A stretch of 64,000 nucleotides of DNA from SZUA-547 sp963669315 (lineage in GTDB: Bacteria; Pseudomonadota; Alphaproteobacteria; Rhodobacterales; Rhodobacteraceae): NCBI GenBank assembly GCA_963669315.1, contig OY770021.1:248001-312000 (forward strand), written 5' to 3'. The notes below the pieces were generated by a model. That model was given only the letters and a program-made list of their open reading frames with translations, had not been told where the DNA came from and ran no database searches. The position numbers and the translations under genes are program-made. Shown here one piece after another: positions 51,607-60,771 of the stretch (within the stretch, counting starts at the first letter, position 1; each line of letters begins with the position of its first letter).

Positions 51607-52694
51607 ACGTCGATATCCCCTTCGACAGGGCGTTCGGCCGGACCCAGATAAAGGCGGCTCTCCATATAGTGTCGCAGCCCGAACCGGCCCAGCACGCCGA
51701 TAACCGCCGCGGCGGGCACCGCCACCAGCAACCCGGCGAACCCCATCAGAGAGCCGAACGCCGCCAGCGCGAACATCAGCCAGACCGGGTGCAGGCCGAC
51801 GCTGCCGCCCACCAGCTTTGGCGTCAGCACATTGCCCTCAATCGCCTGACCAACCACGAAAACAAAGGCCACGGCGCCGATCCAAATCGGATCCCCCCAA
51901 AACTGCACGGCCGCGACGCCGACGGACAACAGCCCACCGACGATGGAACCGACGAAGGGAATGAAGCTGATCAGACCGGCGACCAGCCCGATCAAAAGTC
52001 CGAATTGCAGTCCTATAATCATCAACGCGATCGCATAGAACACACCCAGAATCAGGCAGACGCTCAACTGGCCGCGCACGAAACCCGCCAGCACCAGGTC
52101 GATGTCGCGCAGGATCCGGCGTAGCGTGTCCGCGTGCTGCCGCGGCAGCCAGTCGTTGATCTCGGCGACCATCCGGTCCCAATCGAGCAGCAGATAGAAG
52201 GCGACGATGGGCGTTATCACCACGATGCCAAGGAAATCGACCACGGCCAACCCGCCGGACAACGCGCCTTTCAAAATGGTGGAACTCGCCGCGCGGGCTT
52301 TTTCCTCGAACGATTGAAGCCCTTGATGGATGAAAGAGCTTTCGCCGCTTGCGCCTTCGGGAAAGAAGCGGGCCTGCATCGCAGAGACGAAATCCCGCAT
52401 CCGGGCGGTCAGCTCCGGCGCGTCCTCGACGAACTGGCGGATCTGATCGATCGCCACCGGCAAAAGAATTGCAAAGGATCCGATCAGCGCCAACAGGAAG
52501 ATCGCCGTTATCACCACAGTGGCCCAAACGCGGGACAGGCCCGCCCGCTCAAGCCGGTCGGCCAGCGGATCCATGAAATAGGCCACGGCCATGCCCGCCA
52601 GAAATGGCGTCAGCGCTTCGGACAGCAGCCACAGCCCAAGCAACAGGACGATCAGCCCGACACCCCAATAGCGAAGCTGTTCGTTGATGGTCAT
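51603..52694 (-). CDS. AI-2E transporter (PerM/TqsA) family permease
   Basis: 363 residues with about eight membrane helices. LLGLWLLSEALTPFLAGMAVAYFMDPLADRLERAGLSRVWA at the start and GLQFGLLIGLVAGLISFIPFVGSIVGG and NVLTPKLVGGSVGLHPVWLMFALAAFGSLMGFAGLLVAVPAAAVIG near the end are the family hallmarks. The transported compound is unknown. Coupled to hdaA by a 4-bp overlap, possibly its first co-transcribed gene. Confidence 0.9.
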   Translation of the reverse strand: MTINEQLRYWGVGLIVLLLGLWLLSEALTPFLAGMAVAYFMDPLADRLERAGLSRVWATVVITAIFLLALIGSFAILLPVAIDQIRQFVEDAPELTARMRDFVSAMQARFFPEGASGESSFIHQGLQSFEEKARAASSTILKGALSGGLAVVDFLGIVVITPIVAFYLLLDWDRMVAEINDWLPRQHADTLRRILRDIDLVLAGFVRGQLSVCLILGVFYAIALMIIGLQFGLLIGLVAGLISFIPFVGSIVGGLLSVGVAAVQFWGDPIWIGAVAFVFVVGQAIEGNVLTPKLVGGSVGLHPVWLMFALAAFGSLMGFAGLLVAVPAAAVIGVLGRFGLRHYMESRLYLGPAERPVEGDIDV

Positions 52695-52790
52695 CGAAAT
52701 ACGCTCCCGCCCGGTGAGACGCCCACAATATGAGGCCGCGCCGGACTCTGTTCCCGGCCCACCGCCACGTCAAGGCGCCGTTCCGGTGGC

Positions 52791-53558
52791 TTATGGCGCG
52801 AATTGCTCGGACAGGAACCGTTCCTCCAGCCCGTGGTCCGGATCGAACAGAAGATTCAACGCGTGATCTTTGGCGACTTCGATTTCAACATGTTTGACGT
52901 CCCGCACTTCGGTGGTGTCGGCGGTTGCTGAGACCGGGCGTTTCTTGGGGTTCAGAACCTCGAACGTAATCCGCGCCTCATCGGTCAACAGCGCTCCGCG
53001 CCAGCGCCGTGGACGGAAGGCAGAGATCGCCGTCAACGCGATCAACGGCGCGCCCATGGGAATGATCGGGCCATGCGCAGAGAAATTGTAGGCGGTGGAC
53101 CCCGCCGGCGTCGCCACCAGCACGCCGTCGCAGATCAGTTTGGGCATGCGCATTTTGCCGTCGATATGAATCGCGATATTGGCGGTCTGCCGGGTCTCGC
53201 GCAAAAGCGCGACTTCATTGATCGCAAGCGCCTCGAATGTTTCGCCATGCGTATCTTCGGCCTGCATTCGGAGCGGGTGGATTGTCGCCGTCTCCGCCTG
53301 GACCAGACGCGTGGGGAGATCGCGGGCGATATACTCATTCATCAGAAAGCCGACCGTGCCGCGGTTCATGCCATAGACCGGAACCCCGGTTTCAAGCGTC
53401 TGGTGCAGCGTATTCAGAACGAATCCGTCGCCGCCCAGCGCGACGATGACCTCCGCCTCTTCCAGCGCCGATTGGCCATAGCGCCGCTTCATGACCACCA
53501 GAGAATCCTGCGCCTCATCAGCCGAGCTGGCCATGAAATGGATTTTCCGATCTGACAC
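52791..53558 (-). CDS. nadK: NAD kinase
   Basis: 255 residues from a GTG at 53558 with GGAGG 8 bp upstream (an earlier ATG would add a non-conserved leader). The GGDG motif is in VIVALGGDGFVL, NRGTVGFLMN follows, then INEVALLRETRQTANIAIHID and the ATP/NAD-binding LICDGVLVATPAGSTAYNFSA. It makes NADP. Divergent from glyA. Confidence 0.93.
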   Translation of the reverse strand: MSDRKIHFMASSADEAQDSLVVMKRRYGQSALEEAEVIVALGGDGFVLNTLHQTLETGVPVYGMNRGTVGFLMNEYIARDLPTRLVQAETATIHPLRMQAEDTHGETFEALAINEVALLRETRQTANIAIHIDGKMRMPKLICDGVLVATPAGSTAYNFSAHGPIIPMGAPLIALTAISAFRPRRWRGALLTDEARITFEVLNPKKRPVSATADTTEVRDVKHVEIEVAKDHALNLLFDPDHGLEERFLSEQFAP

Positions 53559-53734
53559 TCTCGCCTCCAAGCTCTCCACAATCAGCAGAATAACTTTCGG
53601 ACCGCGCTGCGCAATCCGCGATTCGCCAATCGTCAGCATCCTGCACCCAGCGCCGAAAACGAGGGAAACGCAGCCCCTACCCGCGCCGAGACATTCATCA
53701 TCGGCGCAGGGCGACGCGGATTGGAAACCCCAAA

Positions 53735-53748
53735 GCGAATTAATTCGC
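53735..53748. promoter_or_regulatory. 14-bp palindrome in the nadK-glyA intergenic region
   Basis: GCGAATTAATTCGC is a perfect palindrome about 105 bp upstream of glyA and 177 bp upstream of nadK. It could be a dimeric-regulator site for either divergent gene. No known regulator consensus was recognised. Confidence 0.35.
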
Positions 53749-53851
53749 CGGAATCCCGTTTAATCGCGCGATTTGATGAGACAGCGCCATCAGGTCGCGA
53801 TATGACGCGGGCCATCAGAATTCACCGCCTCAACGAGTGGAGAAACGCGAA

Positions 53852-55147
53852 ATGGATGCATCTGTCCGCGACCCCGGCTTTTTCACCCAATCTGTCGAAG
53901 ACAGAGACGCCGATTTGTTCGGCGCGATCACGGACGAGCTTAAACGCCAGCGCGATGAGATCGAGCTGATCGCTTCGGAGAACATCGTCAGTCGCGCCGT
54001 CATGCAGGCGCAGGGCTCGGTGATGACCAACAAGTACGCCGAGGGTTATCCGGGCCGGCGCTATTACGGCGGCTGCCAGTGCGTGGACATCGCCGAAGAA
54101 ATGGCGATCAAACGCGCCTGCGAGTTGTTCAGCGCCGAGTTCGCCAACGTTCAGCCGCATTCGGGCGCACAAGCCAATCAGGCTGTGTTCCAGGCGCTGC
54201 TGAAACCGGGCGACACGTTTATGGGCATGGATCTCGCCTCGGGCGGTCACCTGACCCATGGCGCGCCGCCCAACCAGTCGGGCAAATGGTTCAACGCCAT
54301 TCAGTACGGCGTGCGCGAGCATGACGCGGTGATCGATTACGACCGGGTGGAGAGCCTCGCCAAGGAGCATCAACCCAAGCTGATCCTCGCCGGCGGATCC
54401 GCCATTCCGCGCCAGATCGACACCGCCCGCTTCCGTGAGATCGCCGACAGCGTTGGCGCCATCCTGATGGTCGATATGGCCCATTTCGCCGGACTGGTGG
54501 CGGGCGGCGCGCATCCCAACCCTCTGGATCACGCGGACGTGGTGACCACCACCACGCATAAAACGCTGCGCGGCCCGCGCGGCGGCATGGTGCTGACCAA
54601 TGACGCGGCGATCGCCAAGAAGATCAACTCGGCGGTGTTCCCCGGCCTGCAGGGCGGCCCCCTGATGCACGTGATCGCCGCCAAGGCCGTCGCATTTGGA
54701 GAGGCATTGCGGCCGGAGTTCAAATCCTACGCCGCGCAGGTGGTGTCCAACGCCCAGGCGCTGGCGGATGAGTTGATCAAGGGCGGCCTCGACATCGTCA
54801 CCGGCGGCACTGACACGCATCTGATGCTGGTCGATCTTCGGCCGAAAGGCGTGAAGGGCAACGAGACCGAGAAAGCGCTCGGCCGCGCCCATATCACCTG
54901 CAACAAGAACGGGATTCCATTCGATCCGGAAAAACCGATGGTCACGTCAGGCGTTCGGCTCGGCACGCCCGCCTGCACGACGCGCGGGTTCGGCGAGGCG
55001 GAGTTCCGCGAAGTCGGCCGCCTGATCACCGAGGTCGTGGACGGGCTTGCGGCCAACGGCCCTGACGGCAATGGCGCTGTAGAAGCTGACGTTAAGGGGA
55101 AAGTTCAGGCGCTGTGCGATCGATTCCCGATCTATGAGGCCCACTAA
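53852..55147 (+). CDS. glyA: Serine hydroxymethyltransferase
   Basis: 431 residues, the typical length. ELIASENIVS, the folate- and PLP-binding stretches (SGAQANQAVFQALLKPGD) and the PLP lysine K237 in TTTTHKTLRGPRGG are all present. It interconverts serine and glycine, loading the one-carbon pool. I start at the ATG at 53852; a GTG five codons before is possible but GAGAAACG before the ATG suits it. A strong terminator follows. Confidence 0.96.
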   Translation: MDASVRDPGFFTQSVEDRDADLFGAITDELKRQRDEIELIASENIVSRAVMQAQGSVMTNKYAEGYPGRRYYGGCQCVDIAEEMAIKRACELFSAEFANVQPHSGAQANQAVFQALLKPGDTFMGMDLASGGHLTHGAPPNQSGKWFNAIQYGVREHDAVIDYDRVESLAKEHQPKLILAGGSAIPRQIDTARFREIADSVGAILMVDMAHFAGLVAGGAHPNPLDHADVVTTTTHKTLRGPRGGMVLTNDAAIAKKINSAVFPGLQGGPLMHVIAAKAVAFGEALRPEFKSYAAQVVSNAQALADELIKGGLDIVTGGTDTHLMLVDLRPKGVKGNETEKALGRAHITCNKNGIPFDPEKPMVTSGVRLGTPACTTRGFGEAEFREVGRLITEVVDGLAANGPDGNGAVEADVKGKVQALCDRFPIYEAH

Positions 55148-55181
55148 CGGTCTCAGCGCCGAGCCGAACCACTTGGTTCAA

Positions 55182-55213
55182 CGCCCTCGCCGACCCGTCG
55201 GCGGGGGCGTTTT
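55182..55213 (+). terminator. Rho-independent terminator after glyA
   Basis: CGCCCTCGCCGAC pairs with GTCGGCGGGGGCG, one T-G wobble, around a 2-nt loop, followed by TTTTC. It lies about 35 bp beyond the glyA stop. Confidence 0.85.
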
Positions 55214-55215
55214 CA

Positions 55216-55350
55216 CTACGGGGCGTCAGGCGCCTCCAGCGAAGGCGTGACGCCCATCGCGGTCGCTCCGGCAAGGCTCAACCCAGAGGCCATACCGGCC
55301 AGTCCAGACAGCACAACGATCACCACAGCGGCGCGAGCTAATCCGCTCAT
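55216..55350 (-). CDS. Small membrane/secreted protein, 44 aa
   Basis: From the second of two in-frame ATGs (55350), with AAGGAG 6 bp before it; the first ATG at 55356 abuts the ribosome-binding site. The product, MSGLARAAVVIVVLSGLAGMA and on, has one long hydrophobic helix followed by a short proline-rich tail ending in PDAP. It ends 3 bp from the glyA terminator in the convergent direction. The function is unknown; the strong ribosome-binding site is the main support. Confidence 0.5.
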   Translation of the reverse strand: MSGLARAAVVIVVLSGLAGMASGLSLAGATAMGVTPSLEAPDAP

Positions 55351-55555
55351 CGTCATCTCCTTTTCGGAAGTTCGGTCGCCTACTCCCAGCGGCGACTATT
55401 GGGATATGGGGACCGGATCAGCATTTTCAACTCACGCTGTTTCACAGGCGGCGTCATTGTTGTGAACGCAACATGTTGCGCAGAAAAACGCCCCCTACCC
55501 AACGGTTCGCGCCCCCCCTATAGTGACTGCGGAACCGGCGCGAGGGAGGACAAGA

Positions 55556-56029
55556 ATGCGTTGCCCGTTTTGCGGAAGCACAGAGACTCAGGTGAAGGAT
55601 TCCCGGCCTGCCGAGGATAATGTGGCGATCCGCCGGCGGCGGTTTTGCCCGGCCTGCGGCGGCCGTTTCACCACTTATGAGCGCGTGCAACTGCGCGATC
55701 TGACCGTAGTGAAGAAAAACGGCAAGCGCGAGGATTTCGACCGGGACAAGCTGGCCCGATCCATCCGCATCGCGATGCAGAAACGCCCGATAGAGCCTGA
55801 CAGGATCGACCAGATGATCTCCGGCATCGTGCGCCGGCTGGAATCGACCGGCGATTCCGACATCGATTCGGATATGATCGGAAGCATCGTCATGGAAACG
55901 TTGGCCCGGATCGACACGGTCGCTTATGTGCGCTTCGCCAGCGTCTACAAGAACTTTCAGGAAGCTGACGACTTCGAAGCTTTTGTGCACGAATTGCGGC
56001 CGCCCGAGCTTCCCGCCGACAAGGACTGA
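55556..56029 (+). CDS. nrdR: Transcriptional repressor NrdR
   Basis: 157 residues. Zinc ribbon C3-x2-C6 and C31-x2-C34 followed by an ATP-cone (LRDLTVVKKNGKREDFDRDKLARSI). NrdR represses ribonucleotide reductase genes in response to nucleotides. The ATG at 55556 has GGGAGGA 6 bp upstream. It is the first of the nrdR-rib-nusB cluster. Confidence 0.95.
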   Translation: MRCPFCGSTETQVKDSRPAEDNVAIRRRRFCPACGGRFTTYERVQLRDLTVVKKNGKREDFDRDKLARSIRIAMQKRPIEPDRIDQMISGIVRRLESTGDSDIDSDMIGSIVMETLARIDTVAYVRFASVYKNFQEADDFEAFVHELRPPELPADKD

Positions 56030-56086
56030 CCATCGGGTGATCGAACTTGGGGCGACCGCGCCGAACGGGGCGCGATCGAGGTGTCG

Positions 56087-57211
56087 ATGAACGCTCTCGA
56101 CAAAAGGCATATGGCGACGGCGCTGTCGCTCGCTGCGCGGGGTCTGGGTCGCGTCGCGCCGAACCCGGCTGTCGGCTGCGTGATCGCCAAAGGCGCGCGC
56201 GTGCTGGGCCGCGGCTGGACCCAACCCGGCGGCCGTCCTCACGCCGAATCGGTGGCGCTGGACCAGGCGCGGAACCGATTTGGGGGCGATGCGATCCGCG
56301 GCGCCACGGCCTATGTCTCGCTGGAACCCTGCGCCCATCACGGGCGTACACCGCCTTGCGCGAACGCTCTGGTCGATGCCGGGATCGCTCGCGTCGTGTG
56401 CCCGCTCTCCGACCCGGATCCGAGAGTCGATGGCAGTGGATTCGAAATCCTACGTGCCGCGGGCGTGAAGGTTGAAATCGGCGTGATGGCGGACGACGCC
56501 GCGCACGTCAACGCCGGCTTTCTTCACCGCCTTTCGCAAGGTCGACCGCATGTGGCGCTGAAAATGGCGGCGACGCTGGATGGGCGGATCGCGACCGCAA
56601 CCGGAGAAAGCCGCTGGATCACCGGTCCTGAAGCGCGGCGGCGGGCGCATCTGATGCGGGCCCGTTCGGACGCTGTGCTGATCGGCGCCGGAACCGCGCG
56701 CGCCGACGATCCGATGCTGGATGTTCGTGGCCTGGGGCTGGAGGCCGCCTCTCCCATCCGCGTCGTCGCGGACCCGATGCTGTCGCTGGAGCCAACATCC
56801 CGCCTTGCAAGAAGCACGGAAAATGGCCCTCCACTATGGCTGGCGCATGGAGCGGCCGCCCCGGACGAGCGTCGCGCCTCCTTGATTGCCGCCGGTGCCG
56901 ACCTGATCGAAATCGGCCTTGGGGCAAGCGGCAAACTCGACATCCCGGCGCTGTTGGCGGCGTTGGGGGAGCGCGACGTGACCCGCCTGATGTGCGAGGG
57001 CGGCGGGCGGCTGGCCGCGGCGCTGCTGCTGGCCCGCGCCGTCGATGAGATCGTCTGGTTTTCGGCAGGCGCAGCGATTGGAGCTGAGGGGCTGCCCGCG
57101 CTTGGCGCGATGGAGCTTATGCAACTGCCCGACGCGCCGCGTTTCCGGCTTGAGCGGGTCGAGCGGATCGGCGCGGATGTGATGAGCGTCTGGCGCGCGC
57201 CACGGGATTAG
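56087..57211 (+). CDS. ribD: Bifunctional riboflavin deaminase-reductase RibD
   Basis: 374 residues. The N-terminal deaminase has RVAPNPAVGCVIAKGA, HAE at 52-54 and PCAHHGRTPPC at 81-91 (zinc site complete). The C-terminal reductase has VALKMAATLDGRIATATGESRWITG and TRLMCEGGGRLAAALL. It converts the product of GTP cyclohydrolase II to ARP. It starts 57 bp after nrdR. I choose the ATG at 56087, with GAGG before it, over the GTG at 56081. Confidence 0.95.
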   Translation: MNALDKRHMATALSLAARGLGRVAPNPAVGCVIAKGARVLGRGWTQPGGRPHAESVALDQARNRFGGDAIRGATAYVSLEPCAHHGRTPPCANALVDAGIARVVCPLSDPDPRVDGSGFEILRAAGVKVEIGVMADDAAHVNAGFLHRLSQGRPHVALKMAATLDGRIATATGESRWITGPEARRRAHLMRARSDAVLIGAGTARADDPMLDVRGLGLEAASPIRVVADPMLSLEPTSRLARSTENGPPLWLAHGAAAPDERRASLIAAGADLIEIGLGASGKLDIPALLAALGERDVTRLMCEGGGRLAAALLLARAVDEIVWFSAGAAIGAEGLPALGAMELMQLPDAPRFRLERVERIGADVMSVWRAPRD

Positions 57212-57287
57212 TCCACGCTCACGCGGTCTCGCTTGCTCCGAACGCTCTGCGCGTTACTGTGCGGCCAATTCTTACGTGGGGAAACGC

Positions 57288-57887
57288 ATGTTCACTGGAA
57301 TCGTGACTGATGTCGGACGGATCGTCAGCATCCAGAACCTCGGCGACACGCGGTTGCGAATCGTCTGCGGCTATGACGCCGACGGCATCAACATTGGCGC
57401 TTCGATCGCCTGCGCCGGCGTCTGCCTGACGGTCGTCGATCGCGGCGCGGCTGAGGGCGGCGCATGGTTCGACGTCGACGCATCGGCCGAAACGCTCTCC
57501 AAGACCAATCTGGGAACGTGGGTCGAGGGCTCTCAGGTCAATCTGGAACGTGCGCTAAAGATCGGCGACGAGTTGGGTGGCCATGTGGTCTCCGGGCATG
57601 TGGATGGCGTCGCCGAGATCATTTCCGTCGCCGATGAGGGCGACTCGACCCGGATGGTCTTTCGCGCCACGGACGCCCTCTCCCGCTTCATCGCCGAGAA
57701 GGGGTCGGTCACGTTGAACGGGACGTCGCTGACGGTGAACGAGGTCGATGGCGCGACCTTCGGGATCAATCTGATCCCCCACACCAAGGAAGTAACGACC
57801 TGGGGCGCGGCGAAAGTTGGCGATCAGGTGAACCTGGAGATCGATGTGCTGGCGCGATACGTGGCGCGTCTGAACGAGTTCGCTTGA
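57288..57887 (+). CDS. ribE: Riboflavin synthase, alpha chain
   Basis: 199 residues. The duplicated lumazine-binding barrels begin MFTGIVTDVGRI and have the repeated GASIACAGVCLTV and GSVTLNGTSLTVN motifs. It dismutates dimethylribityllumazine to riboflavin. It starts 76 bp after ribD, and the ATG at 57288 begins the fold exactly. Confidence 0.95.
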   Translation: MFTGIVTDVGRIVSIQNLGDTRLRIVCGYDADGINIGASIACAGVCLTVVDRGAAEGGAWFDVDASAETLSKTNLGTWVEGSQVNLERALKIGDELGGHVVSGHVDGVAEIISVADEGDSTRMVFRATDALSRFIAEKGSVTLNGTSLTVNEVDGATFGINLIPHTKEVTTWGAAKVGDQVNLEIDVLARYVARLNEFA

Positions 57888-57952
57888 AACAGTAGGCGCC
57901 GCAACCCGCGCGGGGCATACTGGCTGGACCCGGAATCTGCGCGAGATCCCCT

Positions 57953-58951
57953 ATGCGTCGTTATTGTTTGCCCACCCTGATCGCCGCCGTGACAATCGGC
58001 CTTTCCGGCGCCGCCGATGCGCAACAATGCGGCCCTGACATTGTCGATCCGACAGCCCGCGTGAACTATTGCACCGCCGTGATTAACGCCGGATTTGAAG
58101 ATCAGGCCGACGCAGTGATCATCTACAGCAATCGTGGAGATGGTCTTCTGGAACTGGGCGATTTCAATGGCGCCTTCCTCGACTTTCAACGCGCTTTAAG
58201 CATCAGCCCCGGCGCCGCGGCGCCATTGACCGGGGCCGCCATGGTTCACCAGGCGCGCGGAGATCTTCAGCTGGCGCTGGAGACCTATGACAAGGCGATC
58301 CAATCCGACGCCGGGTATGCGCCTGCCTTCAGCGGCCGGGGCTCACTCCATCAGTTGAACGGGGACAAAAGCCGCGCTCTGTCAGACTACAATGAAGCGC
58401 TGCGCATCAATCCGCTCGATGCGCAGGCCTATCTCAACAGAGGTGGACTGTATTTCGAATTGGGCGACCTGCAGCGCTCTTTGCCGGATTTGAATGAAGC
58501 GACGCGGCTCGATCCATCGAACGCCGACGCGCTCAACAGCCGGGGCCAGACGCATCAGGCTCTAGGGGATTCCAGAAGCGCGCTGGCCGATTACAATGAA
58601 GCGCTTCGCCTGAACCCGCGGCACAGCGGCGCGTACAACAATCGCGGCGCGCTGCGCCTGGAGCAAGGTGATGTGGACGGCGCGCTCGCCGATTACAGCG
58701 CGGTGATTCAGTTGGAGCCGCATCTGATCGACGCGTACCGGAATCGGTCGATGGCGCATAAGAGGCGCGGCGACGCAGCGGCGGCCGCCGCCGACCTAGA
58801 GACCGCGATCACCATGGGCGGCGCGCCCTATATCATGAGTTGGCAGCAGTATCTTTCGTCGAGACGGCACTATGCCGGCGCTGCGGACGGCGCGATGAGC
58901 GATGCGCTCAAAGCGGCGATTTTGGCCTGCGCTGGCGATCCTTCCTGCTGA
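57953..58951 (+). CDS. Exported tetratricopeptide-repeat protein within the rib cluster
   Basis: 332 residues. The N-terminal signal peptide (MRRYCLPTLIAAVTIGLSGAADA) is followed by six or seven TPR units at about 60-290, each with the W/L-G-Y/F, A and P spacing, for example LEALGD-type LNRGGLYFELGDLQRSLPDLNEATRLDPSNADALN. A short tail has two cysteines at the end (CAGDPSC). It is likely periplasmic and binds a partner protein. Its location between ribE and ribB is unexplained; riboflavin enzymes are cytoplasmic. Confidence 0.85.
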   Translation: MRRYCLPTLIAAVTIGLSGAADAQQCGPDIVDPTARVNYCTAVINAGFEDQADAVIIYSNRGDGLLELGDFNGAFLDFQRALSISPGAAAPLTGAAMVHQARGDLQLALETYDKAIQSDAGYAPAFSGRGSLHQLNGDKSRALSDYNEALRINPLDAQAYLNRGGLYFELGDLQRSLPDLNEATRLDPSNADALNSRGQTHQALGDSRSALADYNEALRLNPRHSGAYNNRGALRLEQGDVDGALADYSAVIQLEPHLIDAYRNRSMAHKRRGDAAAAAADLETAITMGGAPYIMSWQQYLSSRRHYAGAADGAMSDALKAAILACAGDPSC

Positions 58952-59061
58952 CGCCGACTTCCCTTTGATGAGCGCGCGCGCTATGTGGCGCGATAGAACA
59001 GCACCGTCGCATGGCCGGGGTCCAAGTCTGGGATCGGCTTGCGACGCGAAAAGGATGACCG

Positions 59062-60216
59062 ATGGCCTCGGAAGAGCACTATCGCGACTATATCGCCGAC
59101 GTCGCCGACATAATTGATGAGGCGCGCAACGGCCGCATGTTCATTCTGGTCGATCATGAGGATCGCGAGAATGAAGGCGATCTGGTGATCCCGGCGCAGA
59201 TGGCGACGCCGGATGCGATCAATTTCATGGCCAAGCACGGGCGCGGCCTGATCTGCCTCGCGCTGCCGGGCGAGCGGCTGGACTCGTTGGGCCTGCCGCT
59301 GATGGCGGCCGCGAACCAATCGCGGCACGAGACCGCATTCACCGTCTCCATCGAAGCGCGCGAAGGCGTGACCACAGGCATATCGGCCCATGACAGGGCC
59401 CACACCGTCGCCGTGGCGATCGATCCGAACTCCGGCCCGACGGATATCGCGACGCCGGGGCATGTGTTTCCGTTGCGCGCAAAGGCGGGCGGCGTGCTGG
59501 TTCGCGCTGGACACACCGAGGCGGCAGTCGATGTTTCCCGGCTGGCGGGGCTGAACCCGTCCGGCGTGATCTGCGAGATTATGAACGAGGACGGGTCGAT
59601 GGCCCGCCTCCCCGACCTCATCGCCTTCGCGCAGCGCCACAACCTGAAAATTGGCACGATCTCGGACCTGATCGCGTTCCGCCGCAAGCATGACAATCTT
59701 GTCCGCAGGGTCACTGAAACGACGATCAACTCCGAATATGGCGGCGAGTGGCGGCTGAAGGTGTTTCAGGATGAACCCGGCGGCGCTGAGCATATCGCGC
59801 TGATCAAGGGCGATCTGGAGGCCGGCGGCCCGGCCCTCGTTCGCATGCACGCGCTGAACCCGCTGGACGACCTGATCGCACTGAACCCGGCCAAGGCGCA
59901 TGAATTGCACGACGCCATGCTGCAGATCGGCGAAGAGGGCCGCGGGGTCGTGGTGCTGCTGCGCGATATGAGCCCAACCGCGATTTCCGAGCGGCTTACG
60001 GCCCGGTCCGACAAGGCGAAGTCAGCGGGCGCCGCCGCCTCGGGCGCGTCGCCCAAACAACTCAAGCAATATGGGCTGGGCGCGCAGATTCTGGGTGCGC
60101 TAGGCGTTAGTGAGATGATCCTGCTGACCAACTCTCCTCCGCCCAAGATCATCGGCCTCGACGGCTATGGCCTCACCATTGTCGGCGCCCGGCTGATCCT
60201 GCATCGGGAGGGTTGA
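59062..60216 (+). CDS. ribB: 3,4-dihydroxy-2-butanone-4-phosphate synthase with degenerate GTP cyclohydrolase II domain
   Basis: 384 residues. The N-terminal RibB domain is complete: LVDHEDRENEGDLVIPAQ at 30-47, and HTEAAVD later. The C-terminal domain has the GTP cyclohydrolase II fold (VRMHALNPLDDLIALNP, then LGAQILGALGVSEMILLTNSP), but the three zinc cysteines expected near LNPLDDLIALNPAKAHELH are absent. GTP cyclohydrolase II activity is therefore lost here, and the cell needs a separate RibA. Such RibBX-like fusions are known in Alphaproteobacteria. RibH follows 3 bp later. Confidence 0.92.
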   Translation: MASEEHYRDYIADVADIIDEARNGRMFILVDHEDRENEGDLVIPAQMATPDAINFMAKHGRGLICLALPGERLDSLGLPLMAAANQSRHETAFTVSIEAREGVTTGISAHDRAHTVAVAIDPNSGPTDIATPGHVFPLRAKAGGVLVRAGHTEAAVDVSRLAGLNPSGVICEIMNEDGSMARLPDLIAFAQRHNLKIGTISDLIAFRRKHDNLVRRVTETTINSEYGGEWRLKVFQDEPGGAEHIALIKGDLEAGGPALVRMHALNPLDDLIALNPAKAHELHDAMLQIGEEGRGVVVLLRDMSPTAISERLTARSDKAKSAGAAASGASPKQLKQYGLGAQILGALGVSEMILLTNSPPPKIIGLDGYGLTIVGARLILHREG

Positions 60217-60219
60217 AAC

Positions 60220-60768
60220 ATGGCCGCCACCGAAGAGCAGGATGGGCTTACGCCGCCGGTATTCGACAGCCCGCCGCAGGTGTTGATTGTCGTCGCGCCC
60301 TATTACCGCGATATCGCCGATGACCTGCTGACCGGCGCCAAGGCGACGCTGGAGGCTGTGCGCGCGGAAGTGGACATCGTCGAGGTGCCCGGCGCGCTTG
60401 AGATCCCGACCGCGATCGCCATCGCAGCGGAGTCCGACCGCTATGAGGGATATGTCGCGCTTGGCTGCGTGATCCGGGGGGAGACAACACACTACGAAAC
60501 AGTCTGCAACGACAGCTCCCGCGCGCTGGCTCTGCTGGGCGTCGAGCGCCGCCTTGCGGTCGGCAATGGAATCCTGACCGTGGAAAACCGCCCGCAGGCC
60601 GAGGTCCGGGCCAACCCGAAAATTATGAACAAAGGCGGCGGCGCGGCTGACGCGGCGCTTCACCTGATTGGCCTGAAGCGCAATTTCGGCCGAAAAACAC
60701 CCGCCTTCCGACCCGATGCGGAAAACATCATCCTGGCCGGCGACCCGCGGCCCGAGGACATGGCCTGA
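60220..60768 (+). CDS. ribH: 6,7-dimethyl-8-ribityllumazine synthase
   Basis: 182 residues. VLIVVAPYYRDIADDLLTGA near the start, then VEVPGALEIPTAIAIA and the conserved GYVALGCVIRGETTHYETVCND with VGNGILTVEN. Forms the lumazine shell. The gap to ribB is 3 bp and to nusB 3 bp, so the three are one operon. Confidence 0.95.
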   Translation: MAATEEQDGLTPPVFDSPPQVLIVVAPYYRDIADDLLTGAKATLEAVRAEVDIVEVPGALEIPTAIAIAAESDRYEGYVALGCVIRGETTHYETVCNDSSRALALLGVERRLAVGNGILTVENRPQAEVRANPKIMNKGGGAADAALHLIGLKRNFGRKTPAFRPDAENIILAGDPRPEDMA

Positions 60769-60771
60769 GAC

